Part shown: positions 16,621 through 26,016 of the stretch, one piece after another
Numbering within the stretch: position 1 is the first letter of the stretch
How the letters are laid out: each line of letters starts with the position of its first letter
Assembly: GCA_937880845.1 (NCBI GenBank)
Contig: CALFLL010000009.1
Span: 1 to 36,795 of the forward strand
Source of the DNA: an uncultured Drancourtella sp.
Lineage (GTDB): Bacteria > Bacillota > Clostridia > Lachnospirales > Lachnospiraceae
DNA: 36,795 nt
Direction of reading: 5' to 3'
The notes under the pieces: generated by a model
What the model was told of the DNA's origin: nothing
The model's input: only the letters and a program-made list of their open reading frames with translations
The model's database searches: none
Translations under genes and position numbers: made by a program

Positions 16621-16980
16621 TACAGGATGTTGATAACTATGTGGAAAGAGTGGATAACTTTGTGGACATGTCGAAAAAAGATATGGAAAAAAACAGGGAA
16701 AAGAAAATACACATTCGGTGGGAATACTGATGGGAATATGTGGAAATATCTGCAAAACAGAAAAAAGGTTAAGATATTCACAAATGAAGTTATCCACAGT
16801 ATTTTGAAAACTTGTGAAAAAAGTCACAAGTAATGGACCGGCACCTAAAAACCCTTATAAATACTGGGTAAAACGGATTTTTAAAATAGAAAAAAAGAGG
16901 GAAAAATGAGAAAAAATAAAAAAGTTATCCACAGGTTATCCACATTATGGATATAACTTTCCACGAAGTTATCCATGTGG
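16621..16980. promoter_or_regulatory. Cluster of DnaA boxes in a 570-base gene-free region
   Basis: Between the GGDEF gene and the NuoE-like gene no credible coding region was seen. Perfect DnaA boxes TTATCCACA occur at 16790-16798, 16925-16933 and 16936-16944. Close matches are TGTTGATAA (16628-16636), AGTGGATAA (16649-16657), ATATTCACA (16774-16782) and TTATCCATG (16969-16977). The region is AT-rich. It may bind DnaA for control of replication or of the flanking genes. No dnaA, dnaN or rpmH lies nearby, so it is probably not the main origin. Confidence 0.7.
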
Positions 16981-17055
16981 AAAACGAAATGTGTAAAAGA
17001 GGTGCCATTTTTACAGATGATATGGTAAACTGATACAATGAAAGGAGAAAAGATA

Positions 17056-17520
17056 ATGGAAGAACAGATAAAAGAAATCTTCGAGTATTACAGAACACAA
17101 GATCTTGTTTCAAATCAACAAGTGTTTGTTCAAATGCTGAGGGAAATCCAGGATGTTTTGGGGTGCATACCGATTGATATACAAAAGAAAATAGAAGAGG
17201 AAACAGGAGTAAAGACTTCTGTGACGGCATACATTATAAAAACATATCCGAGTCTGAAACAGGCTGACTATAAGCATCGGATCATCATGTGTAGCGGGGC
17301 AAGATGCAAAGAAAAAGACAATTTGAAATATATGGATATGATAAAAAAAGAGTTGGGGATTTCTGCTGACGGTTTATCTGCAGATAAACAGGTGTGGTTT
17401 TGTACTCAGGATTGTTTAAAACAATGTCGTACTTCTCCGAATATGATAATAGACGGCAGGCCGATTCCGAATCTTTCGGAGGAAAAGATAAAACAAATTG
17501 TAAAAGAACTAAAAAAGTAA
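17056..17520 (+). CDS. NuoE-like thioredoxin-fold [2Fe-2S] protein
   Basis: A 154-residue protein of the 24-kDa subunit family. An N-terminal helical region includes LREIQDVLGCIP, and a thioredoxin-like ferredoxin domain carries C79-x4-C84 and C116-x3-C120, the four-cysteine pattern for one [2Fe-2S] cluster, plus an extra C124. Relatives pass electrons in NADH dehydrogenases, formate dehydrogenases and electron-bifurcating hydrogenases. Here no NuoF or hydrogenase partner is adjacent, so it is a stand-alone copy with an unknown partner. The start at 17056 is set by AAAGGAG; the ATG at 17038 lies upstream of that site. The carboxypeptidase gene follows by 15 bases. Confidence 0.9.
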   Translation: MEEQIKEIFEYYRTQDLVSNQQVFVQMLREIQDVLGCIPIDIQKKIEEETGVKTSVTAYIIKTYPSLKQADYKHRIIMCSGARCKEKDNLKYMDMIKKELGISADGLSADKQVWFCTQDCLKQCRTSPNMIIDGRPIPNLSEEKIKQIVKELKK

Positions 17521-17535
17521 ATGGAGAAAAAGAGG

Positions 17536-18954
17536 ATGAAAAAGAAATTACAACAGATATTGTCCGGTGTTTTATGCACGGTGATTATGGCAGGACTATG
17601 CGGGGGACAAGTCCGAGCCATAGATATAGAAGAGGAAGCAAAAAAGGCATATGAAATGCCGATCCAAAGCAATGAACAGGAAGGATGGCCGCAGGGACCG
17701 AAGGTGTACGGAAAGTCTGCCATTGTTATGGATGCGGATACCAAGGCCGTTCTTTATGCCAAGAATATTGATGACAGACATTTCCCGGCAAGTATTACAA
17801 AGATCATGACTGCGGTACTTGCAATGGAAAACGGGGATTTGAATACAGATAAGGTGCTGTTCTCACAGGAAAGCATTGATTTTTTACAGCCGGGAGACGC
17901 TTATATCGCCATGAGACCGGGAGAAGAAATCTCTTTAAAGGATGCAATGTATGGTATGATGCTTGCATCTGCCAATGAAGTTTCCTATGCCATTGCCGAA
18001 AATATCGGGAAAAAGCTTCAGGGAACCGGAACGGATTATGAGAAATTTATTACAGCCATGAATGAGCGGGCCAAACAACTGGGAGCAAAGAATACGAATT
18101 TTGTAAATCCACATGGCTTGCATAATGAGAATCATTATACATCCGTATATGACATGGCACTGATTTCCGCAGAGTTGTTTAAATATCCGGAGATACTGGA
18201 AATCATGCAGACCGGAGAGTATACGATCCCGCCGACCAATCTGGAAAAGGAACCGAGGATTTTCCAGCAAAAACATGAGATGTTATTAAAATACAATAAA
18301 CATTTTTACCAGTATTGTGTAGGCGGAAAAACCGGTTATACAGACGAAGCGGGTAATACGCTTGTGACACTGGCGGATAACGGGAAAATGCGTCTTGTCT
18401 GTGTGGAAATGGAAACAAGAGGACAGCATATTTACGACGATACAAAAAATCTGCTGGATTATGGATTCCAGAACTTCGGTAAACAGGAAGTGAAAAAATC
18501 AACTCTGGAAAAAATAGAAAAAAAGAACCGGGTGCAGATTAAAGAGGATACATTGTATGTAACCATGCCAAACAACGGAGAACAGACAGAACTGGATATC
18601 CGGATGGAAGATTCCCCTTCCATTACATATAAAAATCAGACGGTAGGGAAAGTAGATGCCGAGAAACAAAGCAGCCATGTAAAAAAAGATTCTTCCGGAA
18701 AGGGAAAAGAATTGATTGAAAAGATAGATTTGGGAAAACTCAGAAAAAATTCCAAATTACTGATTGGGATTGTGGCAGCGGCAGTCGTCGTTCTTTTGTT
18801 GATTGTTCTTCTGATCATCAGAATAAGAAGAAAAAAACGTCGAAGATCCTTTTTGAATTCCTCAAGAAAAGTAAGGGCAAGGGAACGAAAGCGGCAGCGA
18901 AAAATGAGGCGTGCGGCAAAGAAAAACCAAAGACGACGCAGGAAAAGGTGGTAA
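17536..18954 (+). CDS. D-alanyl-D-alanine carboxypeptidase (PBP5 family) with a polybasic cytoplasmic tail
   Basis: A 472-residue enzyme with a signal peptide. The three serine-peptidase motifs of the S11 family are present: SITK (S86, K89), SAN (S145) and KTG (K265). It trims the terminal D-Ala from peptidoglycan stem peptides outside the membrane. A membrane helix lies near the C terminus (about 405-428, LLIGIVAAAVVVLLLIVLLI), followed by about 40 residues dominated by Arg and Lys. PBP5 proteins usually end in an amphipathic helix, so a true helix and a long basic tail are unusual. GGAG at 17523 sets the start. The neighbouring NuoE-like gene is likely co-transcribed. Confidence 0.93.
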   Translation: MKKKLQQILSGVLCTVIMAGLCGGQVRAIDIEEEAKKAYEMPIQSNEQEGWPQGPKVYGKSAIVMDADTKAVLYAKNIDDRHFPASITKIMTAVLAMENGDLNTDKVLFSQESIDFLQPGDAYIAMRPGEEISLKDAMYGMMLASANEVSYAIAENIGKKLQGTGTDYEKFITAMNERAKQLGAKNTNFVNPHGLHNENHYTSVYDMALISAELFKYPEILEIMQTGEYTIPPTNLEKEPRIFQQKHEMLLKYNKHFYQYCVGGKTGYTDEAGNTLVTLADNGKMRLVCVEMETRGQHIYDDTKNLLDYGFQNFGKQEVKKSTLEKIEKKNRVQIKEDTLYVTMPNNGEQTELDIRMEDSPSITYKNQTVGKVDAEKQSSHVKKDSSGKGKELIEKIDLGKLRKNSKLLIGIVAAAVVVLLLIVLLIIRIRRKKRRRSFLNSSRKVRARERKRQRKMRRAAKKNQRRRRKRW

Positions 18955-18960
18955 AAGTAC

Positions 18961-18989
18961 TTGCGTTTCCCAAACGGGTAACGTATAAT
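18961..18989 (+). promoter_or_regulatory. Promoter of the ileS leader
   Basis: TTGCGT (18961-18966) and TATAAT (18984-18989) are separated by 17 bases. Transcription would begin near 18996, at the start of the T-box leader. Confidence 0.8.
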
Positions 18990-18995
18990 GACAGT

Positions 18996-19275
18996 AGTGC
19001 ATGAAGAATGCATGATATATCGTGAAAGGCTATGACGAAGACAGTAAAATAATGAAGAAAGCCAAAAGCGAGCCGGGGACGGTGAAAGCCCGGTGCGAGT
19101 AGACATTGTTTGAATATCACTTCTGAGCCGCAGGAGCTGAAAGGGAGACCAAATAAGCCCTGCCGGGATTCTGCCGTTACAAAGGACGCATATAAATGAG
19201 GAAAGTATGCAGTAACAGGTGGTTTGCGAAAGGTTTTTAGACTCTCGTCCTATTACGGACGGGAGTTTTTTTGTT
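18996..19275 (+). ncRNA. T-box riboswitch, isoleucine specific
   Basis: A structured leader of about 280 bases lies directly before ileS. It has an AGTAGA motif followed by a specifier region GAATATCAC in which ATC (19116-19118) is an isoleucine codon. The antiterminator bulge TGGT at 19220-19223 can pair with the uncharged tRNA end. The leader ends in a terminator, ACTCTCGTCC / GGACGGGAGT plus T-run at 19241-19273. Uncharged tRNA-Ile binding should favour read-through into ileS. The left boundary is approximate. Confidence 0.92.
19241..19273 (+). terminator. T-box controlled terminator before ileS
   Basis: ACTCTCGTCC pairs with GGACGGGAGT (one G-U pair) and runs into TTTTTTT. It is the default off state of the riboswitch. 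Confidence 0.9.
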
Positions 19276-19354
19276 TCATAATACCTCATTATGGAAGGAA
19301 AACTACTTTTGCCGGCAGGCAAAAGAAACGTAAAATCAGAAAAGGAGAGAAAAT

Positions 19355-22300
19355 ATGTATCAGAAAGTCTCAACAGATTTAAAATTCGTTGATCGTGAAA
19401 AAGCGGTTGAAAAATTCTGGGAAGAAAATGACATCTTTAAAAAGAGTATGGAAAACCGCAAAGAAGGAGAAACTTATACATTTTATGACGGTCCTCCGAC
19501 TGCCAACGGAAAGCCGCACATCGGACATGTCCTGACACGAGTGATCAAAGATATGATCCCGAGATATCAGACAATGAAAGGAAAAATGGTTCCAAGAAAA
19601 GCAGGATGGGATACACATGGACTGCCGGTGGAACTGGAAGTAGAAAAACTTCTTGGTCTGGACGGAAAAGATCAGATTGAAGAATACGGATTGGTGCCGT
19701 TTATTGATAAGTGTAAAGAAAGCGTATGGAAATATAAAGGAATGTGGGAAGACTTTTCCGGTACGGTAGGATTCTGGGCTGATATGGAACATCCGTATGT
19801 AACGTATGACAATAACTTTATTGAATCCGAATGGTGGGCGTTAAAACAGATCTGGGATAAAGGCCTGCTTTACAAGGGATTTAAGATCGTGCCGTACTGC
19901 CCTCGTTGCGGAACGCCGCTTTCCGCACAGGAAGTGGCACAGGGATATAAAGATGTAAAAGAACGCTCTGCCATCGTACGTTTTAAAGTAAAGGATGAAG
20001 ATGCGTATATCCTTGCATGGACAACAACACCTTGGACACTGCCATCCAATGTGGCACTTTGTGTCAATCCGGATGAATCCTATGTAAAAGTAAAGGCAGC
20101 AGACGGCTGTGTTTATTATATGGCAGAAGCCCTTGTAGAAAAGGTACTGGGTGGATTAAAAGAAGAAGGTTCTGACGAAAAAGCATATGAAGTATTGGAA
20201 AGATATGTAGGAAAAGATTTGGAATATAAAGAATATATTCCGCTTTATGACGGGGCTTTAAAATCTGCCGAAAAACAGAAGAAAAAAGCATTTTATGTAT
20301 TGTGTGACACCTATGTAACACTGACAGACGGTACCGGGGTTGTTCATATCGCACCGGCTTTCGGTGAAGACGATGCAAAAGTAGGACGCCGCTATGATAT
20401 GCCGTTTGTACAGTTTGTAAACGGCAAAGGAGAACTGACAGAGGAAACACCGTTTGCAGGTGTATTCTGTAAAAAGGCAGACCCGATGGTTTTAGATGAC
20501 TTGAAAAAGAGAGGATTATTGTTCTCTGCTCCGAAATTTGAGCATAGTTATCCACACTGCTGGAGATGTGATACACCGCTTATTTATTATGCGAGAGAAT
20601 CCTGGTTCATTAAGATGACAGAAGTAAAAGAGGATCTTATCCGCAACAATAATACCATCAACTGGATTCCTGAAAGTATCGGTAAGGGACGCTTTGGTGA
20701 CTGGCTTGAAAACGTACAGGACTGGGGAATCAGCCGTAACCGTTACTGGGGTACTCCGCTCAATGTATGGGAATGTGAGTGCGGACATCAGCATGCTGTG
20801 GGAAGTATTGAAGAATTAAAGTCCATGTCCGATAACTGTCCGGATGATATTGAACTTCATCGTCCGTACATTGATGAAGTAACGATCCGCTGTCCGAAAT
20901 GCGGAAAGCCGATGCACCGTGTGCCGGAAGTGATTGACTGTTGGTTTGACAGCGGTTCCATGCCGTTTGCACAGCATCACTATCCGTTTGAGAATAAAGA
21001 GCTGTTTGAAAAACAGTTCCCGGCTGATTTTATTTCTGAAGCAGTGGATCAGACAAGAGGATGGTTCTATTCTCTGCTTGCCATTTCCACACTGATCTTT
21101 AACAAAGCTCCGTACAAAAATGTTATCGTACTGGGGCATGTACAGGATGAGAACGGTCAGAAAATGAGTAAATCAAAAGGAAATGCGGTAGATCCGTTCG
21201 AGGCACTGGAGCAGTACGGGGCAGACGCGATCCGCTGGTATTTCTACAGTAACAGTGCACCGTGGCTTCCAAACCGTTTCCATGGAAAGGCTGTTCAGGA
21301 GGGACAGCGTAAATTTATGGGTACTTTATGGAATACGTATGCATTCTTTGTACTTTACGCGAATATTGATGAATTTGACGCTACAAAATATAAACTGGAA
21401 TATGATAAATTATCCGTTATGGATAAATGGCTGTTATCAAAATTAAATACACTGATCAAGACGGTAGATCAGGATCTTTCCGATTACCGCATTACAGAAC
21501 CTGCAAGAGCGCTTCAGGATTTTGTAGATGATATGAGTAACTGGTATGTAAGAAGATGCCGTGAACGTTTCTGGGCAAAAGGAATGGAACAGGATAAGAT
21601 CAATGCTTATATGACACTGTATACAGCCCTTGTAACCGTATCCAAAGTTGCGGCGCCGATGATTCCGTTCATGACAGAACAGATTTATCAGAATCTTGTA
21701 AGGAGCATTGACAAAACAGCACCGGAAAGTATCCATCTTTGCGATTATCCAAAAGCAGATGAGTCCATGATCGACGCAAATCTGGAAAAATATATGAACG
21801 AAGTGCTTGATATTGTTGTAATGGGACGTGCATGTCGAAATACAGCCAACATCAAAAACCGTCAGCCGATCGGAAAAATGTTTGTAAAAGGTGTGGAAGA
21901 ACTGCCTGATTTCTACAGACAGATTATTGTGGAAGAACTAAATGTAAAAGAAATGGAACAGACAGAAGATGTCCGTGCGTTTACATCTTATACCTTTAAG
22001 CCGCAGCTTAAAACAGTAGGACCGAAATACGGAAAACTCCTCGGAGGAATCAAAAAAGAATTGGAAAGTCTTGACGGCAATAAAGCGATGGATGAATTAA
22101 ACGAAAACGGTGCACTGAAATTTGAAGTAAACGGAGAAAACGTAGAACTTACAAAAGAAGATCTGCTGATTGATATGGCTCAGACAGAAGGGTATGTGTC
22201 TGAAAGCGATTATGGGATCACGGTTGTACTGGATACTAACCTTACTCCGGAACTTCTGGAAGAAGGATTTGTCCGTGAGATCATCAGCAAGATTCAGACT

Positions 22301-22513
22301 ATGAGAAAAGAAGCGGACTTTGAAGTAACAGACAAGATACATGTTACTTACACAGGAAGCGAAAAAGCCGAAAATGTATTCGTAAAGAATGCGGAAGACA
22401 TCAAAAAGGAAGTGCTTGCAGTATCCGCAGAAAAAGCAGAACCAAAAGGTTTTGTGAAAGAATGGAAGATCAATGGAGAAGATGTGACGATCGGTGTTGA
22501 AAAAAAGAATTAA
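19355..22513 (+). CDS. ileS: Isoleucyl-tRNA synthetase
   Basis: A 1052-residue class I synthetase that joins isoleucine to tRNA-Ile. The HIGH motif is at residues 55-58 in NGKPHIGHVL, the editing domain includes AWTTTPWTLPSN, and KMSKSKGN begins at K603. Two Cys pairs (CPRC near 186 and CPKC near 514) lie in the inserted domains. The length fits the long bacterial/eukaryote-like IleRS type, sometimes associated with mupirocin resistance; that type is inferred from length and sequence style only. AAAGGAGAG precedes the start. Expression is governed by the T-box upstream. Confidence 0.98.
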   Translation: MYQKVSTDLKFVDREKAVEKFWEENDIFKKSMENRKEGETYTFYDGPPTANGKPHIGHVLTRVIKDMIPRYQTMKGKMVPRKAGWDTHGLPVELEVEKLLGLDGKDQIEEYGLVPFIDKCKESVWKYKGMWEDFSGTVGFWADMEHPYVTYDNNFIESEWWALKQIWDKGLLYKGFKIVPYCPRCGTPLSAQEVAQGYKDVKERSAIVRFKVKDEDAYILAWTTTPWTLPSNVALCVNPDESYVKVKAADGCVYYMAEALVEKVLGGLKEEGSDEKAYEVLERYVGKDLEYKEYIPLYDGALKSAEKQKKKAFYVLCDTYVTLTDGTGVVHIAPAFGEDDAKVGRRYDMPFVQFVNGKGELTEETPFAGVFCKKADPMVLDDLKKRGLLFSAPKFEHSYPHCWRCDTPLIYYARESWFIKMTEVKEDLIRNNNTINWIPESIGKGRFGDWLENVQDWGISRNRYWGTPLNVWECECGHQHAVGSIEELKSMSDNCPDDIELHRPYIDEVTIRCPKCGKPMHRVPEVIDCWFDSGSMPFAQHHYPFENKELFEKQFPADFISEAVDQTRGWFYSLLAISTLIFNKAPYKNVIVLGHVQDENGQKMSKSKGNAVDPFEALEQYGADAIRWYFYSNSAPWLPNRFHGKAVQEGQRKFMGTLWNTYAFFVLYANIDEFDATKYKLEYDKLSVMDKWLLSKLNTLIKTVDQDLSDYRITEPARALQDFVDDMSNWYVRRCRERFWAKGMEQDKINAYMTLYTALVTVSKVAAPMIPFMTEQIYQNLVRSIDKTAPESIHLCDYPKADESMIDANLEKYMNEVLDIVVMGRACRNTANIKNRQPIGKMFVKGVEELPDFYRQIIVEELNVKEMEQTEDVRAFTSYTFKPQLKTVGPKYGKLLGGIKKELESLDGNKAMDELNENGALKFEVNGENVELTKEDLLIDMAQTEGYVSESDYGITVVLDTNLTPELLEEGFVREIISKIQTMRKEADFEVTDKIHVTYTGSEKAENVFVKNAEDIKKEVLAVSAEKAEPKGFVKEWKINGEDVTIGVEKKN

Positions 22514-22549
22514 TCCTTGATCATTCCGGATGTAGGAGGGAAAGCTAAG

Positions 22550-25012
22550 ATGTACAGTAAACCATTTGAGAAAGAAGCCTTCAAGGAAGAGGTAAAAAAC
22601 AATATTAAAAATTTATACAGAAAAACCATAGAAGAGGCGACGGAGCAGCAGATTTTTCAGGCGGTTTCTCTTGCAGTTAAAGAAAAAATCATTGACTACT
22701 GGCTTGCTACCCAGGAGGTAATTGAAAAAGAAGATCCTAAGATTGTTTATTATATGTCGATGGAATTTTTGATGGGAAGAGCACTGGGAAATAATCTGAT
22801 CAACATGACCGCATATCAGGAAGTCAAAGAAGCATTGGAAGAAATGGGACTTAATTTAAATGCGGTGGAAGATGAAGAACCGGATCCGGCTCTTGGAAAC
22901 GGTGGTCTTGGGAGACTGGCCGCATGTTTCCTGGATTCACTTTCCACACTGGGATATCCTGCATATGGATGCGGAATCAGATACCGCTATGGTATGTTTA
23001 AACAGAAAATTGAAAACGGTTATCAGGTAGAAATACCTGATAGCTGGTTAAAAGACGGGAATCCGTTCGAAATCCGAAGAGAAGAATATGCAAAAGAAGT
23101 ACGGTTTGGTGGAAACGTCAGAATTGAGCATGATCCTGTTACAAATAAAAATAATTTCATTCAGGAAAATTACAGTTCTGTCCGTGCCGTGCCGTACGAT
23201 ATGCCGATCATCGGATATGGAAATCATGTGGTAAATACACTTCGTATCTGGGATGCGGAGCCAATCACGGATTTTCGCCTGGATGCCTTTAACAGGGGAG
23301 ATTATAGACATGCGGTAGAACAGGAAAATCTGGCAAAAATGATCGTAGATGTGTTATATCCGTGTGACGACCATTATGCAGGAAAGGAACTCCGTCTGAA
23401 ACAGCAGTATTTCTTCATTTCTGCAAGCCTTCAGGTTCTTTTGGACAGATATAAGAAGAAACATGATGATGTGAGAAAATTGCATGAAAAAGTAACGATA
23501 CAAATGAATGATACGCACCCGACACTTGCCGTGGCAGAGCTGATGCATCTTCTGATTGATCAGGAAGGGCTGTCATGGGAAGAAGCATGGGATGTTACGA
23601 CAAAGACGGTTGCCTATACAAATCACACGATTATGGCAGAAGCGTTGGAAAAATGGCCGATCGATCTGTTCTCAAAACTTCTTCCTCGTATTTATCAGAT
23701 CATTCAGGAAATTGACCGAAGATTCTTGTTGGAAGTAAGAAGAAGATATCCGGGGGATGAGGGAAAAGTAAGACGGATGGCAATTCTGATGGACGGCCAG
23801 GTGAAGATGGCACATCTTGCTATCGTGGCAGGATATTCCGTAAACGGAGTTGCAAGGCTTCATACAGAAATTCTGAAGCATGAAGAGCTGAGAGACTTTT
23901 ATGAAATGATGCCGGAAAAATTTAACAATAAAACGAATGGTATTACACAAAGAAGATTCCTTTTACATGGAAATCCGCTCCTTTCTGAGTGGATTACAAA
24001 AAGGATTGGTTCCGGATGGATCACAGATCTTTCTCAGATGAGTAAACTGAAACAATATACGGAAGATCCAAAGTCATTGGCAGAATTTTTGGATATTAAA
24101 TACAAGAACAAACTTCGTCTGGCGGAGTACATTAAAAAATACAACGGAATCGAAGTAGATCCAAGATCTATTTTTGACGTACAGGTAAAACGCCTTCATG
24201 AATATAAACGTCAGTTTTTAAATATTCTCCATGTGATGTATTTGTACAATCAGCTGAAGGAACATCCGGAAATGTATTTTTATCCAAGAACATTTATATT
24301 CGGAGCAAAGGCGGCAGCTGGATATGTCCGTGCCAAGGAGACAATCAAACTGATCAACTCGGTTGCGGAAGTCGTAAATAATGACAAGAGCATCAACGGA
24401 AAGATCAAAGTAGTCTTTATTGAAGATTATAGAGTATCCAATGCGGAACTGATTTTTGCGGCTGCGGATGTAAGTGAGCAGATTTCTACGGCATCTAAGG
24501 AAGCATCCGGAACAGGAAATATGAAATTTATGTTGAACGGTGCACCTACACTTGGAACAATGGATGGTGCAAATGTGGAGATCGTAGAAGAAGTCGGAGC
24601 AGAGAATGCATTTATTTTTGGACTTTCTTCAGAAGAAGTTATTCATTATGAAAATCACGGCGGATATAATCCGGCAGATATTTACTTTAACGACTGGGGA
24701 ATCAAACAGGTAGTGGATCAGTTGATTGATGGAACTTATTCTCATGGTGACAGAAATATGTACCGGGATTTGTATGATTCTCTTGTAAATACACACGGCA
24801 ACGAACCGGCAGACAGATATTTCATTTTAAAAGATTTCCGCTCTTATGCAGAAGCACAGGAACGTGTAGAAGAAGCTTACAAAGATAGAGAAAGATGGGC
24901 AAAAATGGCACTGATGAATGTAGCATGTTGCGGAAAATTTACATCAGACAGAACCATACAGGAATATGTGGATGATATCTGGCATTTGGATCGGATTAAA
25001 GTCAGTGAGTAA
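22550..25012 (+). CDS. glgP: Glycogen/starch phosphorylase
   Basis: An 820-residue enzyme that splits alpha-1,4-glucan with phosphate to release glucose-1-phosphate. The pyridoxal-phosphate Lys lies in EASGTGNMKFMLNG near residue 657. Other family segments are NGGLGRLAACFLDS, NDTHPTLAVAEL and VQVKRLHEYKRQ. GTAGGAGGG precedes the ATG at 22550; the frame also extends 33 bases upstream without such a site. It follows ileS by 36 bases, so some expression from the T-box leader is possible. The following hairpin overlaps the ribosome binding site of spoIID. Confidence 0.98.
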   Translation: MYSKPFEKEAFKEEVKNNIKNLYRKTIEEATEQQIFQAVSLAVKEKIIDYWLATQEVIEKEDPKIVYYMSMEFLMGRALGNNLINMTAYQEVKEALEEMGLNLNAVEDEEPDPALGNGGLGRLAACFLDSLSTLGYPAYGCGIRYRYGMFKQKIENGYQVEIPDSWLKDGNPFEIRREEYAKEVRFGGNVRIEHDPVTNKNNFIQENYSSVRAVPYDMPIIGYGNHVVNTLRIWDAEPITDFRLDAFNRGDYRHAVEQENLAKMIVDVLYPCDDHYAGKELRLKQQYFFISASLQVLLDRYKKKHDDVRKLHEKVTIQMNDTHPTLAVAELMHLLIDQEGLSWEEAWDVTTKTVAYTNHTIMAEALEKWPIDLFSKLLPRIYQIIQEIDRRFLLEVRRRYPGDEGKVRRMAILMDGQVKMAHLAIVAGYSVNGVARLHTEILKHEELRDFYEMMPEKFNNKTNGITQRRFLLHGNPLLSEWITKRIGSGWITDLSQMSKLKQYTEDPKSLAEFLDIKYKNKLRLAEYIKKYNGIEVDPRSIFDVQVKRLHEYKRQFLNILHVMYLYNQLKEHPEMYFYPRTFIFGAKAAAGYVRAKETIKLINSVAEVVNNDKSINGKIKVVFIEDYRVSNAELIFAAADVSEQISTASKEASGTGNMKFMLNGAPTLGTMDGANVEIVEEVGAENAFIFGLSSEEVIHYENHGGYNPADIYFNDWGIKQVVDQLIDGTYSHGDRNMYRDLYDSLVNTHGNEPADRYFILKDFRSYAEAQERVEEAYKDRERWAKMALMNVACCGKFTSDRTIQEYVDDIWHLDRIKVSE

Positions 25013-25039
25013 ATGATTTTAAAAATCGAATAAGAAAAA

Positions 25040-25074
25040 AGGCTCTTTCATATGTTATATGGGAGGGCCTTTTT
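25040..25074 (+). terminator. Terminator-like hairpin whose 3' arm holds the spoIID ribosome binding site
   Basis: AGGCTCTTTCATAT (25040-25053) pairs over 14 positions, with G-U pairs, to ATATGGGAGGGCCT (25057-25070) and runs into TTTTA. The GGGAGG at 25061-25066 is also 8 bases from the spoIID ATG at 25075. The element could end glgP transcripts and also hide the spoIID start site in read-through transcripts. Confidence 0.8.
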
Positions 25075-25974
25075 ATGATAAAAAAATGGAAAAAATATCT
25101 TTGCACTCTTTTTATATTGATTGCTCTACCATATGTCATTACGATTTTTGTCAACGGGCCGATGAGACTTACTTCACCAAAACAGGAGCAAAGAAAAATA
25201 TCTGTAAAAACAGCTTCAGAAAAAAAGGCAAAAACAATTTCTCTTGATGCTTACGGAATGGGGATTCTGGCAAAAGAAATACCGATGAATATGGAAATGG
25301 AAACGATAAAAGCACAGGCGGTTCTTGTAAGAACAGGAATTTATAAGCAGATGACAGAGGATAAAAATAAGAAAACAGAAACGGTATTTCAAAATGATTT
25401 CCTTACCGTTGCAGATATGGAAAAAGAGTGGGGGAAACAGATGCAGGAATACTATAAAAAACTTACGGCAGCATGGAATCAGACAAAAGAAGAAATCGTG
25501 CTCTATGAAAACAAACCGGCTTATACACCATACTGCAGACTGACAAACGGAAAGACAAGAGATGCCAAAGAGGCTCTTGGGACAGACGCCTATCCGTATT
25601 TAAAGAGCGTGGAATGTCCAGATGATAAGAAGGCAGAAGACGTATTACAGTCTACATATATTAAAGAAAACGGGTATGAGATTACAAAAACAGATAGTAC
25701 AGGATATGTATTACAGGTGAAAAAGGGGGACAAGATTATGACGGGAGATCAGTTCCGCGACCAATGGAAGCTGCCGTCATCCTGTTACACACTGAAAAAT
25801 GAGAAAAAAGGAACAAGAGTTACCACAAAAGGAATCGGACACGGACTTGGATTAAGTCAGAATATGGCAGATCGAATGGCAAAAAAGGGAAAAGATCATA
25901 AAGAAATCCTAGAATATTTTTTTTCGGGAACCACCATTCAGGAAGTTGCAGAAATTTTAAATAAGTCGGAATAA
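25075..25974 (+). CDS. spoIID: Stage II sporulation protein D (SpoIID), peptidoglycan lytic transglycosylase
   Basis: A 299-residue protein with an N-terminal membrane anchor (about residues 8-27) and a SpoIID/LytB domain. Family segments are IPMNMEMETIKAQAVLVRT (around the catalytic Glu position of EAxKAQAVAART) and the C-terminal KGIGHGLGLSQNMAD. During engulfment SpoIID works with SpoIIM and SpoIIP to remodel septal peptidoglycan. The family's usual Glu is here within MNMEMET. The start is set by GGGAGG in the preceding hairpin. spoIIQ follows, a pairing seen in other spore formers. A spoIIIM/P gene was not seen nearby. Confidence 0.93.
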   Translation: MIKKWKKYLCTLFILIALPYVITIFVNGPMRLTSPKQEQRKISVKTASEKKAKTISLDAYGMGILAKEIPMNMEMETIKAQAVLVRTGIYKQMTEDKNKKTETVFQNDFLTVADMEKEWGKQMQEYYKKLTAAWNQTKEEIVLYENKPAYTPYCRLTNGKTRDAKEALGTDAYPYLKSVECPDDKKAEDVLQSTYIKENGYEITKTDSTGYVLQVKKGDKIMTGDQFRDQWKLPSSCYTLKNEKKGTRVTTKGIGHGLGLSQNMADRMAKKGKDHKEILEYFFSGTTIQEVAEILNKSE

Positions 25975-26016
25975 GAGATTCATTTTCAGGCAAAAATAAT
26001 GCCAGAGGTGATGAAG

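Noticed and set aside
16627..16833. Open frame of 68 codons in the DnaA-box region
   Set aside because: It starts inside a DnaA-box-like site, has no ribosome binding site, and its Trp/Lys-rich translation simply reflects the repeated boxes.
16487..17055. Chromosomal origin oriC
   Set aside because: The DnaA boxes fit, but none of the genes that normally flank oriC in Firmicutes is nearby, and no clear DNA-unwinding element with DnaA-trio repeats was identified.
18636..19373. 245-codon open frame on the minus strand
   Set aside because: It runs across the end of the carboxypeptidase gene and the T-box leader. Both are well supported on the plus strand.
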